64,000 bases of DNA. Source: Lachnospiraceae bacterium. Its GTDB lineage: Bacteria > Bacillota > Clostridia > Lachnospirales > Lachnospiraceae. The stretch spans positions 186,001-250,000 of the forward strand of contig CABJAW010000003.1 in assembly GCA_902363665.1 (NCBI GenBank), read 5' to 3'. Position numbers and translations under genes: made by a program. Under the pieces are notes generated by a model that saw only the letters and a program-made list of their open reading frames with translations, did not search any database and was not told the DNA's origin. Of the stretch, positions 26,183 through 35,487 are shown in pieces (position 1 is the stretch's first letter; every line of letters starts with the position of its first letter).

Positions 26183-27241
26183 TCAGTTGTCCGTTTCGGA
26201 CGTCACGTTGCTGTCATCTGTTATAAACATCGCATCCCCAAACGAGAAGAAACGGTATTTTTCGCGGACCGCCTCTTCATATGCAGCCATAATGTGCTCT
26301 TTTCCGGCCAGGGCGGACACCAGCATCAAAAGTGTAGATTCCGGAAGATGAAAGTTTGTGATCAGGCAGTCTAACACCTTGAACTGATACCCAGGATAGA
26401 TAAAGATCTCTGTCCAGCCGCTGCACGGGCGCAGTGTGCCGTCCGGCGCTGCTGCGGATTCGATTGTCCGGCAGCTCGTCGTTCCGACGCAGATGATCCG
26501 TCCGCCGTTTTTGCGTGTCTCATTGATGAGATTTGCGGCAGTTTCATCAACCTGGTAAAACTCAGAATGCATATGATGCTGCGTAACGTCTTCGACCTTC
26601 ACCGGGCGGAAGGTACCGAGTCCGACATGAAGAGTGACCTCTGCAATATTTACTCCCATCGCACGGACTTTTTCCAGCAGTTCCGGTGTAAAATGAAGCC
26701 CGGCGGTCGGTGCCGCTGCGGAACCTTCATATTTTGCGTAGACGGTCTGGTAACGGTTTTTATCTTTGAGTTCATGCGTGATATACGGCGGCAGCGGCAT
26801 CTGGCCAAGCTGGTCCAGAATTTCCTCGAAGACACCCTCGTACGTGAACTGAATCAGGCGGTTTCCCTCCTCCACAATGTCAACAACCTCTCCGGCTAAA
26901 AGCCCGTCACCGAAAATGATTTTTGTACCGATGCGTGCTTTTTTTCCAGGTTTTACAAGGGTCTCCCAGACATTGTTTTCTTTTCGCTTCAGGAGAAGAA
27001 TCTCGATCAGCGCCCCTGTGCCTTCCCGCGTTCCGTAAAGACGCGCCGGAATGACTTTCGTGTTATTGATGACAAGGCAGTCTCCTTTGTGAAGGTAATC
27101 AGTAATGTTATAAAAGTGGCGGTGATGCATTTCACCGGTCTTTTTATTCAACACAAGAAGCCGCGAAGCCGATCGGTCCTCAAGCGGATCCTGAGCGATC
27201 AGCTCCTGCGGCAGATCAAAATAAAAATCAGATGTTTTCAT
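26183..27241 (-). CDS. queA: tRNA preQ1(34) S-adenosylmethionine ribosyltransferase-isomerase
   Basis: 352 residues. Transfers and rearranges ribose from SAM onto preQ1 in the tRNA wobble position, making epoxyqueuosine. Recognised by the N-terminal [18 protein letters not shown], the block [12 protein letters not shown] (here [19 protein letters not shown]), [14 protein letters not shown] and the C-terminal [20 protein letters not shown]. The start overlaps the phosphatase gene by 14 bases, indicating coupling. No other queuosine genes are in the window. Confidence 0.96.
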   Translation of the reverse strand: MKTSDFYFDLPQELIAQDPLEDRSASRLLVLNKKTGEMHHRHFYNITDYLHKGDCLVINNTKVIPARLYGTREGTGALIEILLLKRKENNVWETLVKPGKKARIGTKIIFGDGLLAGEVVDIVEEGNRLIQFTYEGVFEEILDQLGQMPLPPYITHELKDKNRYQTVYAKYEGSAAAPTAGLHFTPELLEKVRAMGVNIAEVTLHVGLGTFRPVKVEDVTQHHMHSEFYQVDETAANLINETRKNGGRIICVGTTSCRTIESAAAPDGTLRPCSGWTEIFIYPGYQFKVLDCLITNFHLPESTLLMLVSALAGKEHIMAAYEEAVREKYRFFSFGDAMFITDDSNVTSETDN

Positions 27242-27878
27242 AATATATCTTATCCTGTTCTATGACGGCCCAGCGAGGGGCATTTGTTTCTTTGTTTTCT
27301 TTTGTGCGCGGTAAAAGTTCGACTGTTGTGACGGCACAGTTCGGAGGAACTCCACCATCCCAGAAATCGGCGTGAGCGGTATGCTTGATGTGCGCCAGCA
27401 GTGCGCGGCTTGCCGCACCGTGTGTCGAAATCAGAATCGTCTTATCTGCAAGCTCTGTTTTCAGCGCGAGCTCATCAAGAAACGCTGCGGTTCTGGCAAG
27501 AAGCTGCGGTAGGCTCTCCGCGTCCCCTGGCGGCACAAACTGATCCGGGTGTGAAAAAAAGTTCTGAAAAACCGGATCAACCAGCATTCCGTTTTCATCT
27601 CTCACACGCCGTCCTTCATACGTGCCAAAACCAATTTCCTGAATCCGCGCATCTTCCCAAAAGGGGATCTTTCGGCTGCCGAGAATAATCTGGGCAGTTT
27701 CCTTTGCACGCAGAAGCGGGCTTGTAATACAGAGATCAAACGGAACCATCTGTAAAGCACGGGCGGTCACCTGTGCAAGTTCCCGCCCGTTTTCATTCAA
27801 TGGAATATCAGTCTGACCCTGAAGAAGAAGCTTTTTGTTCCATGCGGTCTCCCCATGGCGAATGATATACAGTTTCAT
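27228..27878 (-). CDS. Histidine phosphatase family protein (phosphoglycerate mutase-like)
   Basis: 216 residues. The phosphohistidine motif RHGE is at residues 7-10 ([12 protein letters not shown]), the second catalytic His in [11 protein letters not shown] near residue 150, and [15 protein letters not shown] matches the CobC/GpmB-type branch. Substrate unknown: small phosphomonoesters such as alpha-ribazole phosphate or phosphoglycerates are possible. Sits between pheT (21 bases) and queA (overlap) in one transcript. Confidence 0.88.
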   Translation of the reverse strand: MKLYIIRHGETAWNKKLLLQGQTDIPLNENGRELAQVTARALQMVPFDLCITSPLLRAKETAQIILGSRKIPFWEDARIQEIGFGTYEGRRVRDENGMLVDPVFQNFFSHPDQFVPPGDAESLPQLLARTAAFLDELALKTELADKTILISTHGAASRALLAHIKHTAHADFWDGGVPPNCAVTTVELLPRTKENKETNAPRWAVIEQDKIYYENI

Positions 27879-27899
27879 TTTTCTGTCCTTTTTCAGCGA

Positions 27900-30317
27900 T
27901 CAGGAACGGATCTCAATTCCCATAGACTCCAGACCGTTCCAGATCTTCTTCATTGCTGCGGTAATGTCGCTCTCACCAAGTGTGCGGTCTTTCGCACGGA
28001 ACGTGATGGAGTATGCCATGGACTTAAATCCTGCTTTGATCTGTGCACCCTCGTAAATATCAAAGAGCTCACAGCCCTCAAGGTTCTGTCCGCCGCGTTT
28101 GATGATCATTTCTTCGATCTGTCCTGCAAGGATGGATTTCGGAACGACCATGCTGATGTCACGTGTGACTGCCGGGAATTTTGCAATGCCCTGATATTTT
28201 CTGTCATACGTTGCAAGCGCTACAATCTCCGGCATGTCCAGAACAGCAAGGTAAGCTCTTTCACCAATACCGTACGTAGCTGCTACGGTCGGATGTACTT
28301 CTCCGAGGTAGCCAACCAGTGTCTCACCGCAGTAAATGTCTGCCTGACGACCCGGATGCAGGAACGGTTTTCCGCTCTCCGGTGAATACGTCTTACGGCA
28401 GGTGATTCCGACTTTTTCCAGGAATTCTTCCACGACGCCCTTCATTGTGAAGAAATCACCGTCTCCATACATACCAAGTGTGAACTGCATGCGCTCATCC
28501 GGCAGCTCGGTCAGCGGAAGTGAGTTCGGAAGATAAATGTTTCCAAGCTCATAGAGGCGCACATTTTTATTGCGGTGGCTGTAGTTGAATGCAAGAGAAG
28601 TCAGCATGCCGTTTACAGACTGTGTGCGCATGATACTGAAATCCTCGCCGAGCGGATTCATGATGCGGATCGCATTTCGCACCTTAGAATCTGCAGGGAT
28701 CAGAAGCTTATCGAATGCTTTTGGGCTCTCAAAGGAATACATCATACCCTGAGAGAAACCGCAGAACTCTGCGATGTCCTGTGCTGTTGCGCGCACGCGA
28801 AGGTCAAACGGAAGCTTTCCGGTCGTTGCTTCTCCACTTGGAAGCGTGGTCGGAATATTGGCGTATCCATAGAATCTTGCCACTTCCTCTGCCAGATCTG
28901 CAGTGCGGAACAGATCCTGACGGAACGTCGGTGCGATCACTTCATTTGTTGCCTCGTCGTATCCGAGATCGATCTTTTTGAAATAAGCAAGCATCTGGTC
29001 GGCAGAAATATCTGTGCCGAGCAGTGCGTTGATGCGATCCGGTTCAAACGGAATGCGCACCGGCTGTTTTACAACCGGATAAACGTCTGCCATGCCGCCG
29101 ACAACCTCTCCTGCACCAAGTTCTTCGATCAGCTGGCAGGCGCGGTTGATTGCTTCCTCTGCATTGTTCGGGTCCAGACCTTTCTCGAATTTTGCGGATG
29201 CGTCGGTACGAAGGCCGATCCGTTTGGAAGAAAGACGGATGTTTGTGCCATCGAAGCAGGCTGCCTCAAACAGCATCGTCTTCACATCGTCTGTGATCAT
29301 CGAGTTTTCACCGCCCATGATACCTGCAATACCGACGGACTTCTCACCGTCACAAATTACCAGGACATTTTCATCCAATGTGCGCTCCTGATCGTCAAGT
29401 GTGACAAATTTCTCACCTTTTTCTGCGCGGCGTACAACAATCTCATGGCCGGCAAGCTGATCGTAATCGTATGCATGCATCGGCTGGCCATACTCTTCCA
29501 TGATATAGTTTGTGATATCGACGATGTTGTTGATCGGACGGATGCCTGCTGCTGCAAGACGGCGCTGCATCCATTTCGGTGACGGTGCGATATGGATGTT
29601 CTTTACGACTCTTGCGCAGTAGCGCGGGCAAAGATCGTTATCCTTTACCGTTACTTTAATATAATCTGCTGCATTTTCACTGTTTCCGGTCGGTGTGACA
29701 ACCGGCGGATGAAATTCTTTTCCAAATGTAGCCGCCGCTTCTCTTGCGATGCCGATCACGCCGAAACAGTCGACACGGTTGGAAGTAATCTCATATTCAA
29801 AAGTAACATCATGCAGTCCGAGTTCTTCGATTGCATCTGCACCAACCTCAGCTTCCTCCGGGAAAATATAGATGCCGTATTCCGGTGCTTCCGGATACAA
29901 TTCTTTGGTGGAACCGAGTTCTTCAATGGAGCACATCATACCGTTTGACTCAACGCCGCGCAGTTTTCCTTTTTTGATCTTAATGCCGCCCTCGGTCATC
30001 TTGCCGTCATGATTTCCGGCTACTCTTCCGCCGTCCAGTACGACCGGAATCTTATCGCCCTCTTTGACATTTGGTGCGCCGGTCACGATCTGGATCGTCT
30101 CGCTTCCGATGTTTACCTGGCAGATAATCAGTTTGTCTGCGTCCGGGTGGCGCTCAATTTTTTCAATCTGACCGATCACGATCTTTTCCAGATCACGGTC
30201 AGCTGCCTCATATCCCTCCACTTTTGTTCCGGAGAGTGTCATTGCATCCGTATATTCCTGAGCCGTGCAGTCAAGATCCGGTACGTATGCTTTAATCCAG
30301 GATAACGTTGTATTCAT
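27900..30317 (-). CDS. pheT: Phenylalanine-tRNA ligase beta subunit
   Basis: 805 residues, full bacterial length. Order of domains: N-terminal B1 with the EMAP/tRNA-binding OB fold (about 40-155, with VGQ.. replaced by VIGQIEKIERHPDADKL), B3/B4, B5 (about 405-475), the inactive synthetase-like core (B6/B7) and the C-terminal ferredoxin-like anticodon-binding domain ending FRAKDRTLGESDITAAM. Works as an alpha2-beta2 tetramer with PheS, which is 13 bases upstream. Expression should follow the pheS T-box. Confidence 0.97.
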   Translation of the reverse strand: MNTTLSWIKAYVPDLDCTAQEYTDAMTLSGTKVEGYEAADRDLEKIVIGQIEKIERHPDADKLIICQVNIGSETIQIVTGAPNVKEGDKIPVVLDGGRVAGNHDGKMTEGGIKIKKGKLRGVESNGMMCSIEELGSTKELYPEAPEYGIYIFPEEAEVGADAIEELGLHDVTFEYEITSNRVDCFGVIGIAREAAATFGKEFHPPVVTPTGNSENAADYIKVTVKDNDLCPRYCARVVKNIHIAPSPKWMQRRLAAAGIRPINNIVDITNYIMEEYGQPMHAYDYDQLAGHEIVVRRAEKGEKFVTLDDQERTLDENVLVICDGEKSVGIAGIMGGENSMITDDVKTMLFEAACFDGTNIRLSSKRIGLRTDASAKFEKGLDPNNAEEAINRACQLIEELGAGEVVGGMADVYPVVKQPVRIPFEPDRINALLGTDISADQMLAYFKKIDLGYDEATNEVIAPTFRQDLFRTADLAEEVARFYGYANIPTTLPSGEATTGKLPFDLRVRATAQDIAEFCGFSQGMMYSFESPKAFDKLLIPADSKVRNAIRIMNPLGEDFSIMRTQSVNGMLTSLAFNYSHRNKNVRLYELGNIYLPNSLPLTELPDERMQFTLGMYGDGDFFTMKGVVEEFLEKVGITCRKTYSPESGKPFLHPGRQADIYCGETLVGYLGEVHPTVAATYGIGERAYLAVLDMPEIVALATYDRKYQGIAKFPAVTRDISMVVPKSILAGQIEEMIIKRGGQNLEGCELFDIYEGAQIKAGFKSMAYSITFRAKDRTLGESDITAAMKKIWNGLESMGIEIRS

Positions 30318-30330
30318 TTTCTTCTCCTCC

Positions 30331-31350
30331 TTAGAACTGTTTCAGGAAACGAACATCGTTCTCGTACAGTAATCTCATATCGTCAATCTCATATTTCAGC
30401 AGCGCGATACGCTCCAGACCAACGCCGAATGCGAATCCTGTGTACTCATTCGGGTCAATGCCGCACATTTCAAGTACGTGCGGATGTACCATACCGCAGC
30501 CAAGGATTTCAATCCAGCCGCTGCCCTTGCAGAAACGGCAGCCTTTTCCGCCGCATTTGAAGCAGGAAACGTCTACCTCTGCACTCGGCTCCGTGAACGG
30601 AAAATGATGCGGACGGAATTTTGTCTTTGTCTGCGCACCGAACAGCTCTTTTGCAAATTCCTCCAGGGTTCCTTTCAGATCCGCAAACGTGATATTTTTG
30701 TCGACAACGAGTCCCTCAATCTGATGGAAGGATGGAGAATGCGTTGCATCTACTTCGTCAGAACGGAATACGCGTCCCGGTGCGATCATACGGATCGGGA
30801 GCTTGCCCTGCTCCATGATACGTGCCTGTACCGGGGATGTCTGGGTACGCAGCACAATATCCTTGTTGATATAGAACGTATCCTGCTCATCCTTTGCCGG
30901 ATGGTTTGCCGGAATATTCAGCTTTTCGAAATTGTACAGATCATATTCGATCTCCGGTCCTTCGACAACCTCATAGCCCATACCGATGAAGATGCGCTCT
31001 ACTTCTTCCAGCGCAATCGTGTTCGGGTGGCGATGGCCGACATTGTTTTTCTTTGCAGGAAGCGTAACGTCAATAACCTCTGATTTCAGCTGGTGCTCCA
31101 GTGCCTGTGCTTCCATCTTTTTCTTTGTCTCATCGAGGAAGTTTTCAATCTGTGTTCTGGTCTCATTGACCAGCTGTCCAAATGCCGGACGGTCCTCCGG
31201 TGCAACTTCCTTCATGCTTTTTAATACAGCGGTGAGTTTTCCTTTTTTTCCAAGAAAATTGACACGGACATCGTTGAGCTTGTCCAGTGCTCCGGCCTGC
31301 TCGATCTGAGCAAGTGCTTCTTCCTTGATTGACTGCAGTTTGTCTTTCAT
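30331..31350 (-). CDS. pheS: Phenylalanine-tRNA ligase alpha subunit
   Basis: 339 residues. N-terminal coiled coil (1-90), then the class II catalytic core: HRHPNTIALEEVERIF, HPAKDEQDTFY, the motif 2 region LPIRMIAPGRVFRSDEVDATH and motif 3 FAFGVGLERIALLKY. The insert CGGKGCRFCKGSGWIE is a Cys cluster common in the family. Charges tRNA-Phe with PheT. Transcribed from a strong promoter through a T-box, so phenylalanine starvation should raise expression. Confidence 0.97.
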   Translation of the reverse strand: MKDKLQSIKEEALAQIEQAGALDKLNDVRVNFLGKKGKLTAVLKSMKEVAPEDRPAFGQLVNETRTQIENFLDETKKKMEAQALEHQLKSEVIDVTLPAKKNNVGHRHPNTIALEEVERIFIGMGYEVVEGPEIEYDLYNFEKLNIPANHPAKDEQDTFYINKDIVLRTQTSPVQARIMEQGKLPIRMIAPGRVFRSDEVDATHSPSFHQIEGLVVDKNITFADLKGTLEEFAKELFGAQTKTKFRPHHFPFTEPSAEVDVSCFKCGGKGCRFCKGSGWIEILGCGMVHPHVLEMCGIDPNEYTGFAFGVGLERIALLKYEIDDMRLLYENDVRFLKQF

Positions 31351-31471
31351 GGCGTGTATTCCTTTCTGTGGGATTTTTTCATTAAGTGGCGGTTCGGACG
31401 TTCATTGCGCAGGCCACAGACCCGCCCGCTGCCTGCAGCAGCTTCTGTCTGCGGCTGAACTGCCTAAACAC

Positions 31472-31747
31472 ACAAAGAAAGCTCCGTCCCATCATAGGGA
31501 CGAAGCTGTATGTTCCGTGGTACCACCCTGCTTCCTGCCATCCGGCAGGCACTCGGTATGCGTAACGTGCACGTACGTCTTCTTCTACTTGTACTTGAGT
31601 TCCGTTCAAAGAGGAAGCTCCGGTGTGAAATTTCGAACGGTATCTGAACCTGAGGAGCTTCCAGCCGATGACATCCTCTCTCTGTCGGGAAATACCCTTC
31701 TACTTTGCACCATCTGCGCTTTTTTTCTGTAAAATTTCTTATATACC
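31472..31747 (-). promoter_or_regulatory. T-box riboswitch (phenylalanine) upstream of pheST
   Basis: The T-box sequence AGGGTGGTACCACGG (31515-31529, minus strand) is a clear match to the antiterminator bulge consensus. Upstream are an AGAGAG-containing 5' region and stem I closed by GGAAGCTCC / GGAGCTTCC, with a TTC followed by A at 31626-31629 that fits a Phe specifier. A terminator hairpin (31480-31507, GTCCC / GGGAC core) ends in TTTCTTTG. Uncharged tRNA-Phe binding would favour the antiterminator and allow pheST transcription. Confidence 0.93.
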
Positions 31748-31753
31748 CTTGCT

Positions 31754-31781
31754 ATTGTACCACAGGAAAATTATCTGTCAA
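31754..31781 (-). promoter_or_regulatory. Promoter of the pheST T-box transcript, inside the end of the yihY-like gene
   Basis: TTGACA (31776-31781) and TACAAT (31754-31759), spacing 16. The -35 hexamer coincides with the final Leu-Asp-Arg codons of the YihY-family gene. Confidence 0.8.
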
Positions 31782-32607
31782 GGGGAAACATTTCCGGATT
31801 TGCCAGATAATGATTGATCTCCGCGCCGATAAAGAGCAGATACATGCAGGAATACAGCCACAGCATGACGACGATCAGCGTCGTAAGGCTGCCGTAAAGA
31901 ACTGACATATTTCCTGCATATTTTAAGTAGATCGCAAACACATAAGAAAATAGTCCCCAGGAAACTGCGGTGAAGACTGCTCCTGGAATCTGGTGAAAAA
32001 AGCGCATTCTGCGGTTTGGCAAAAATGTATACAGGACTGTGAAAAGGACGAGCAGGATCAGCAATGCCACGCTGGTCGGAAGTACCGTCAGTTCGTCCTG
32101 GTAAGCGGTCAGAAGTGGAATTTTTTTCAGCAGATACGTCTCGATGCTGTATCCAAATACGAGAATAAAGAGACTCACGGTAAGTGCCAGCACCATGACA
32201 ACCGTATAGCAGGCACAGCGGAACCTTGTCACAAAATAATTTTTTGTCTCCTCAATCTGAAAAATCGAATTCAGGCCATCAGACAGCCCCAAAATTCCTT
32301 TTCCTGCTGTCCACACCGCGACCAGCGCAGTCCATGGAACCAGTGCGGTTGACTGATTGAAAATGCTGTCTACTACCGGCTGAAGCTCCTGCGTGATCGC
32401 AAACGGAGTCAATTCCTCAATTGTAAAAATAATCTGCTCTGTTGTGAGCGTCGTATAGCGAAGCAGGGTCAGAAGCAGCATCAGAATGGGAAAAACACTC
32501 ATGATGATGAAAAATGCCGCTTCCGCCGCATGCGCCCGCACGCGATCCCGCCCTATTTTTTTCATAAATCGCATGATCAGTGTGATCACATTATAAATCT
32601 TTGACAT
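31771..32607 (-). CDS. YihY/virulence factor BrkB family membrane protein
   Basis: 278 residues, six membrane segments expected (about 30-52, 90-112, 130-155, 175-200, 210-235, 240-265). Recognised by RVRAHAAEAAFFIIMSVFPI near the N-terminus, WTAGKGILGLSDGLNSIF, and the terminal LYSCMYLLFIGAEINH. The family (once called ribonuclease BN in error) has no firmly established role. It overlaps the upstream SpoIID-like gene by 17 bases, so the two are translationally coupled. Confidence 0.92.
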   Translation of the reverse strand: MSKIYNVITLIMRFMKKIGRDRVRAHAAEAAFFIIMSVFPILMLLLTLLRYTTLTTEQIIFTIEELTPFAITQELQPVVDSIFNQSTALVPWTALVAVWTAGKGILGLSDGLNSIFQIEETKNYFVTRFRCACYTVVMVLALTVSLFILVFGYSIETYLLKKIPLLTAYQDELTVLPTSVALLILLVLFTVLYTFLPNRRMRFFHQIPGAVFTAVSWGLFSYVFAIYLKYAGNMSVLYGSLTTLIVVMLWLYSCMYLLFIGAEINHYLANPEMFPLDR

Positions 32608-34204
32608 GCTCTAACTCACTTTCTCCATAGTAGTAGTCAAGAATTTTCCGATAATCCGCACCCTCTTCTGCCATGGCAGCCGCCCCGCACTGACTCATTC
32701 CTGTTCCGTGTCCGTATCCGCCTCCGCTTAAAAAGAGTTTTCCGGTCTGTGAATCATATGGTTCAATGGACAGCCATGCACTTGGAAGCAGTGTAAGTCC
32801 CGTGATTTCCTGTCCATTGTTCAGACAGACAGGAATCTCTTTCGGAGCCAGTACAGACCGAATTTCATATTCGCCTTCAATACGGATCGCTCGCCCATTA
32901 CCGCCAAGCAGAAGCTCGTTTGCCTGCCCGGTGGAACTGCGTTTGCTTACCTCGATGTGCTCCAGGAAAGAAAACTCTTCACCGGATTGCTGCTTTAACT
33001 GTGCAAGGACTGAGGAAACGTCCAATACGGTATGCCAGCGCACCCAAAGAGAACCGTATTCAGCATTCTCATCCGGCAGTGCTTTCAAGGAGGCATCAAA
33101 AACTTCATTATCCGAAAGATCCAAATCGTGATACGTGCCATTTAAATATTCTGTCTCTGAATATGCTGCATTAAAACAGGGCATCTTCCAAAACTCTTCA
33201 TCGGATTCATCCGAAACAGAATCTTTTTTATCTGAATCTTCGGCATCCGGAACTTTCATGAATTCGGAACCCGGTACGTATGCGGTCGAATAATACAGTG
33301 CTTCCGAAAATGGAAGGATCTCACCCTTCGTCTCATCAACTGCGTGCGCGGAAGCATCCGACACTATCTGATTATTATATACTTGAAATGAGACACTGTC
33401 ATCTAAATCTGAAAAAGAATTTCTGTTTTTTTGCGCTTCTATCCTGCGCACAGCGTAGGTACGGGCACATACGGCCTGCGCTTTCAGCGCTTCCATGGGG
33501 TAAGAGGACGGCATTTCACTTGCAACGACACTCTTTAAATACGTTTCAAGTTCCACTTCATTTACAACGAACAGCCCGTCTTTTTCTACATACAAATAAA
33601 TTTCACCTTCATATTCCGGCTTTGGTATGTCTCGCTGCAGTTCAGGAAAATAGAAGCCGTTCCCTTCTGACGGTACTGCAATCAGATGCGTACCGCAGGA
33701 AAAATCAGCCGAGGAGACAGAAAATACTTCTTCTTTTCCAAATTTTTGTATTTCTTTTCTGTCATTCAGATTGGAAGAATTTTCTTCTGCCTCAAAAAGT
33801 GTCCATGGAGCATCTGAGGTAATCGATATGGAATCATGCAGTTCATTTTCATAATGATCGCTTCGAATACAGACACGGATCGTGGCAGGAATGGTTTCGA
33901 ATGTATTATTTCTGCCTGTTTTTTTCTTTGCCTGGTTCGTTTCGGTATGATTTGTTTCCGATAATTGACTGTTTTCGTCTGGTGTGTTTTCCGTTACAGT
34001 TCTCTTCTGCACTTTTTCGAAAATGTTTTGAGCAGTCCGTTCCTGTATTGTCTCCAATGTATTTTCTGGTATTTTTACCTTCTCGCTGTTTTTCGTGTAT
34101 CGCACAAGCAGACATGCAATCAAAAACAGGCTGCCGGGCAAACCAAGAGACAGCGCGGCCATAAAAAACAGATTCTTCTTCCTGATTTTTGTCATTTTCT
34201 GCAT
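32591..34204 (-). CDS. SpoIID/LytB domain protein
   Basis: 537 residues from the ATG at 34204 (AGGAAT upstream); a TTG at 34225 would add seven residues but lies only about 14 bases from a TATAAT box. One N-terminal membrane helix (about 12-35) places the rest outside. The SpoIID domain spans about 210-537: YVEKDGLFVVNEVELETYLK, VVASEMPSSYPMEALKAQA, ARTYAVRR and C-terminal GHGTGMSQCGA. SpoIID is a lytic transglycosylase of denuded glycan in engulfment. It is about 200 residues longer than SpoIID, with a Ser/Thr/Asn-rich stalk (45-110) and an acidic insert near 320-370, so it may be a vegetative paralogue. Confidence 0.85.
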   Translation of the reverse strand: MQKMTKIRKKNLFFMAALSLGLPGSLFLIACLLVRYTKNSEKVKIPENTLETIQERTAQNIFEKVQKRTVTENTPDENSQLSETNHTETNQAKKKTGRNNTFETIPATIRVCIRSDHYENELHDSISITSDAPWTLFEAEENSSNLNDRKEIQKFGKEEVFSVSSADFSCGTHLIAVPSEGNGFYFPELQRDIPKPEYEGEIYLYVEKDGLFVVNEVELETYLKSVVASEMPSSYPMEALKAQAVCARTYAVRRIEAQKNRNSFSDLDDSVSFQVYNNQIVSDASAHAVDETKGEILPFSEALYYSTAYVPGSEFMKVPDAEDSDKKDSVSDESDEEFWKMPCFNAAYSETEYLNGTYHDLDLSDNEVFDASLKALPDENAEYGSLWVRWHTVLDVSSVLAQLKQQSGEEFSFLEHIEVSKRSSTGQANELLLGGNGRAIRIEGEYEIRSVLAPKEIPVCLNNGQEITGLTLLPSAWLSIEPYDSQTGKLFLSGGGYGHGTGMSQCGAAAMAEEGADYRKILDYYYGESELEHVKDL

Positions 34205-34295
34205 CACATTCCTGAAAATATTCAAAATCTTCTCTACTTATTATATTTTCCTCTTTCTGAATTCATTACTCTGTGATACACTGAACTTGTTATTT

Positions 34296-34331
34296 TGCGA
34301 AGCGGGTCGCGCATATCCGCGCTTTGAAATC
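34296..34331. repeat. Diverged copy of the dispersed palindromic repeat
   Basis: GCGAAGCGGGTCGCGCATAT followed by CCGCGCTTTGAAATC resembles the AAGCGGAT/ATCCGCTT hairpin at 49397-49427 with compensating CG changes in both arms. Located in the divergent spacer between the SpoIID-like and PfkB genes. Confidence 0.45.
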
Positions 34332-34403
34332 GGCTGGCTGCTCAGAATAATACAATGGATCGGAATGATTCATATGAACACTTAGGAGAAGGAGTTTTCT
34401 GTT

Positions 34404-35300
34404 ATGAAAAAAGTACTCGTTATTGGTTCTACTGTTGTAGATGTAATTATCAACGTGGATCACCTTCCAACGACTCAGGAGGATGTACATGTAATTTCCC
34501 AGCATATGTCCCTTGGAGGCTGTGCGTTCAATACTTCCGATATGATTCGGCATTTTGAAGTTCCCTACATTCTTTTTTCTCCAGTCGGCACCGGTGCATA
34601 CGGTGAATTTGTCCGCATGAGTTTAAGAGACCGGAAGATCGAAACTCCAATTCCGGCACCTGCCCGTGATAATGGCTGCTGCTACTGTTTTGTAGAATCG
34701 AGCGGAGAACGGACTTTCATTTCCTATCACGGTGCAGAATATTTATTTGAAAAAGAGTGGTTTTCAATTCTGGATGCAGAGGATATTGACAGTGTCTATA
34801 TCTGCGGTCTTGAAATTGAGGAAACAACCGGCGAACATATTGTCTCTTATCTGGAAAAACATCCGGAGTTTCGGATTTATTTTGCGCCTGGACCGCGTAT
34901 CAATAAAATTGATCCTCATCTTTTAAGCCGCCTGTTTGCACTTCATCCGGTGATTCACTTAAATGAGGAAGAAATTCTTGCCTACACAAAAGAAGCCGTC
35001 TGTGAAAAGGCGGCACAGAAGCTGTTTTCTATGACGGAAAACAGTGTGATCGTTACCCTTGGCGCAGAGGGAACATACTACTGTTCGAAAGATGGCTGCG
35101 GACATGTGCCTGGCGTAACAGCACATCAGATTGATACGATCGGGGCCGGTGATTCTCATATTGGCGCGGTGATCGCATGCGAGAAGCTTGGAAAGCCGCT
35201 TCCGGAAGCAATCCGCATGGCAAACTGTGTTGCCGCACGTGTAGTTGAAACGCAGGGTGCACTGCTGCCAGATGAGGAATTTGAAAAAATTTCGTTTTAA
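34404..35300 (+). CDS. PfkB family carbohydrate/nucleoside kinase
   Basis: 298 residues, cytoplasmic. PfkB kinases phosphorylate ribose, fructose, nucleosides or pseudouridine with ATP. The C-terminal signature is DTIGAGDSHIGAV, with the catalytic Asp of GAGD; the usual Ala/Thr-Phe after it is Ser-His here. The N-terminus VIGSTVVDVIINVDHLP and the SLGGCAFNTSDMI block (GGxxxN) follow the family. Convergent with the nucleoside hydrolase operon, so phosphorylation of released ribose or of a nucleoside is the natural suggestion (inference). GGAG lies eight bases ahead of the ATG. Confidence 0.88.
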   Translation: MKKVLVIGSTVVDVIINVDHLPTTQEDVHVISQHMSLGGCAFNTSDMIRHFEVPYILFSPVGTGAYGEFVRMSLRDRKIETPIPAPARDNGCCYCFVESSGERTFISYHGAEYLFEKEWFSILDAEDIDSVYICGLEIEETTGEHIVSYLEKHPEFRIYFAPGPRINKIDPHLLSRLFALHPVIHLNEEEILAYTKEAVCEKAAQKLFSMTENSVIVTLGAEGTYYCSKDGCGHVPGVTAHQIDTIGAGDSHIGAVIACEKLGKPLPEAIRMANCVAARVVETQGALLPDEEFEKISF

Positions 35301-35326
35301 CTGAGTCAGGACACTCAGTTATGAAA
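35295..35326. repeat. Short repeat hairpin touching the PfkB gene stop
   Basis: TTTTAACTGAGTCAGG and ACTCAGTTATGAAA give arms AACTGAGT / ACTCAGTT around six bases. This is a minimal version of the dispersed repeat; the TAA stop codon is part of it. Confidence 0.55.
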
Positions 35327-35393
35327 CCTCACAGGTGACCTTTCATTTACGGAATCTTGTAAGGCAGAAGCTGCTTACTGAGATCTATTACGA

Positions 35394-35484
35394 AAGTCCC
35401 TCTCACTGTTTTAACCGGATCAGGCAAGTCCTGATAAGCTGTGAAGCAGCTTTCGGTTATGAGTAAAAACAGTGAGAGGGACTT
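35394..35484. terminator. Long hairpin between PfkB and nucleoside hydrolase genes
   Basis: Perfect 19-bp arms, AAGTCCCTCTCACTGTTTT (35394-35412) and AAAACAGTGAGAGGGACTT (35466-35484), followed by TATTTTACTTTTT on the plus strand. The 53-base loop is itself a copy of the dispersed repeat. Terminates pfkB and probably the convergent operon. Confidence 0.75.
35409..35464. repeat. Dispersed repeat copy nested in the terminator loop
   Basis: TTTTAACCGGATCAGGCAAG start, outer arms AACCG / CGGTT (35413-35417, 35454-35458), with two inner hairpins ATCAGG/CCTGAT and AGCTG/CAGCT, so it can fold as a three-way junction. Same start as the 23897 and 49383 copies. Confidence 0.6.
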
Positions 35485-35487
35485 ATT

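Noticed and set aside
28575..29582. Plus-strand ORF of 335 codons
   Set aside because: Antisense to pheT; Cys/His-rich shadow translation without family features.
34296..34331. Insertion sequence remnant
   Set aside because: No transposase frame or target duplication; it fits the short hairpin repeat family better.
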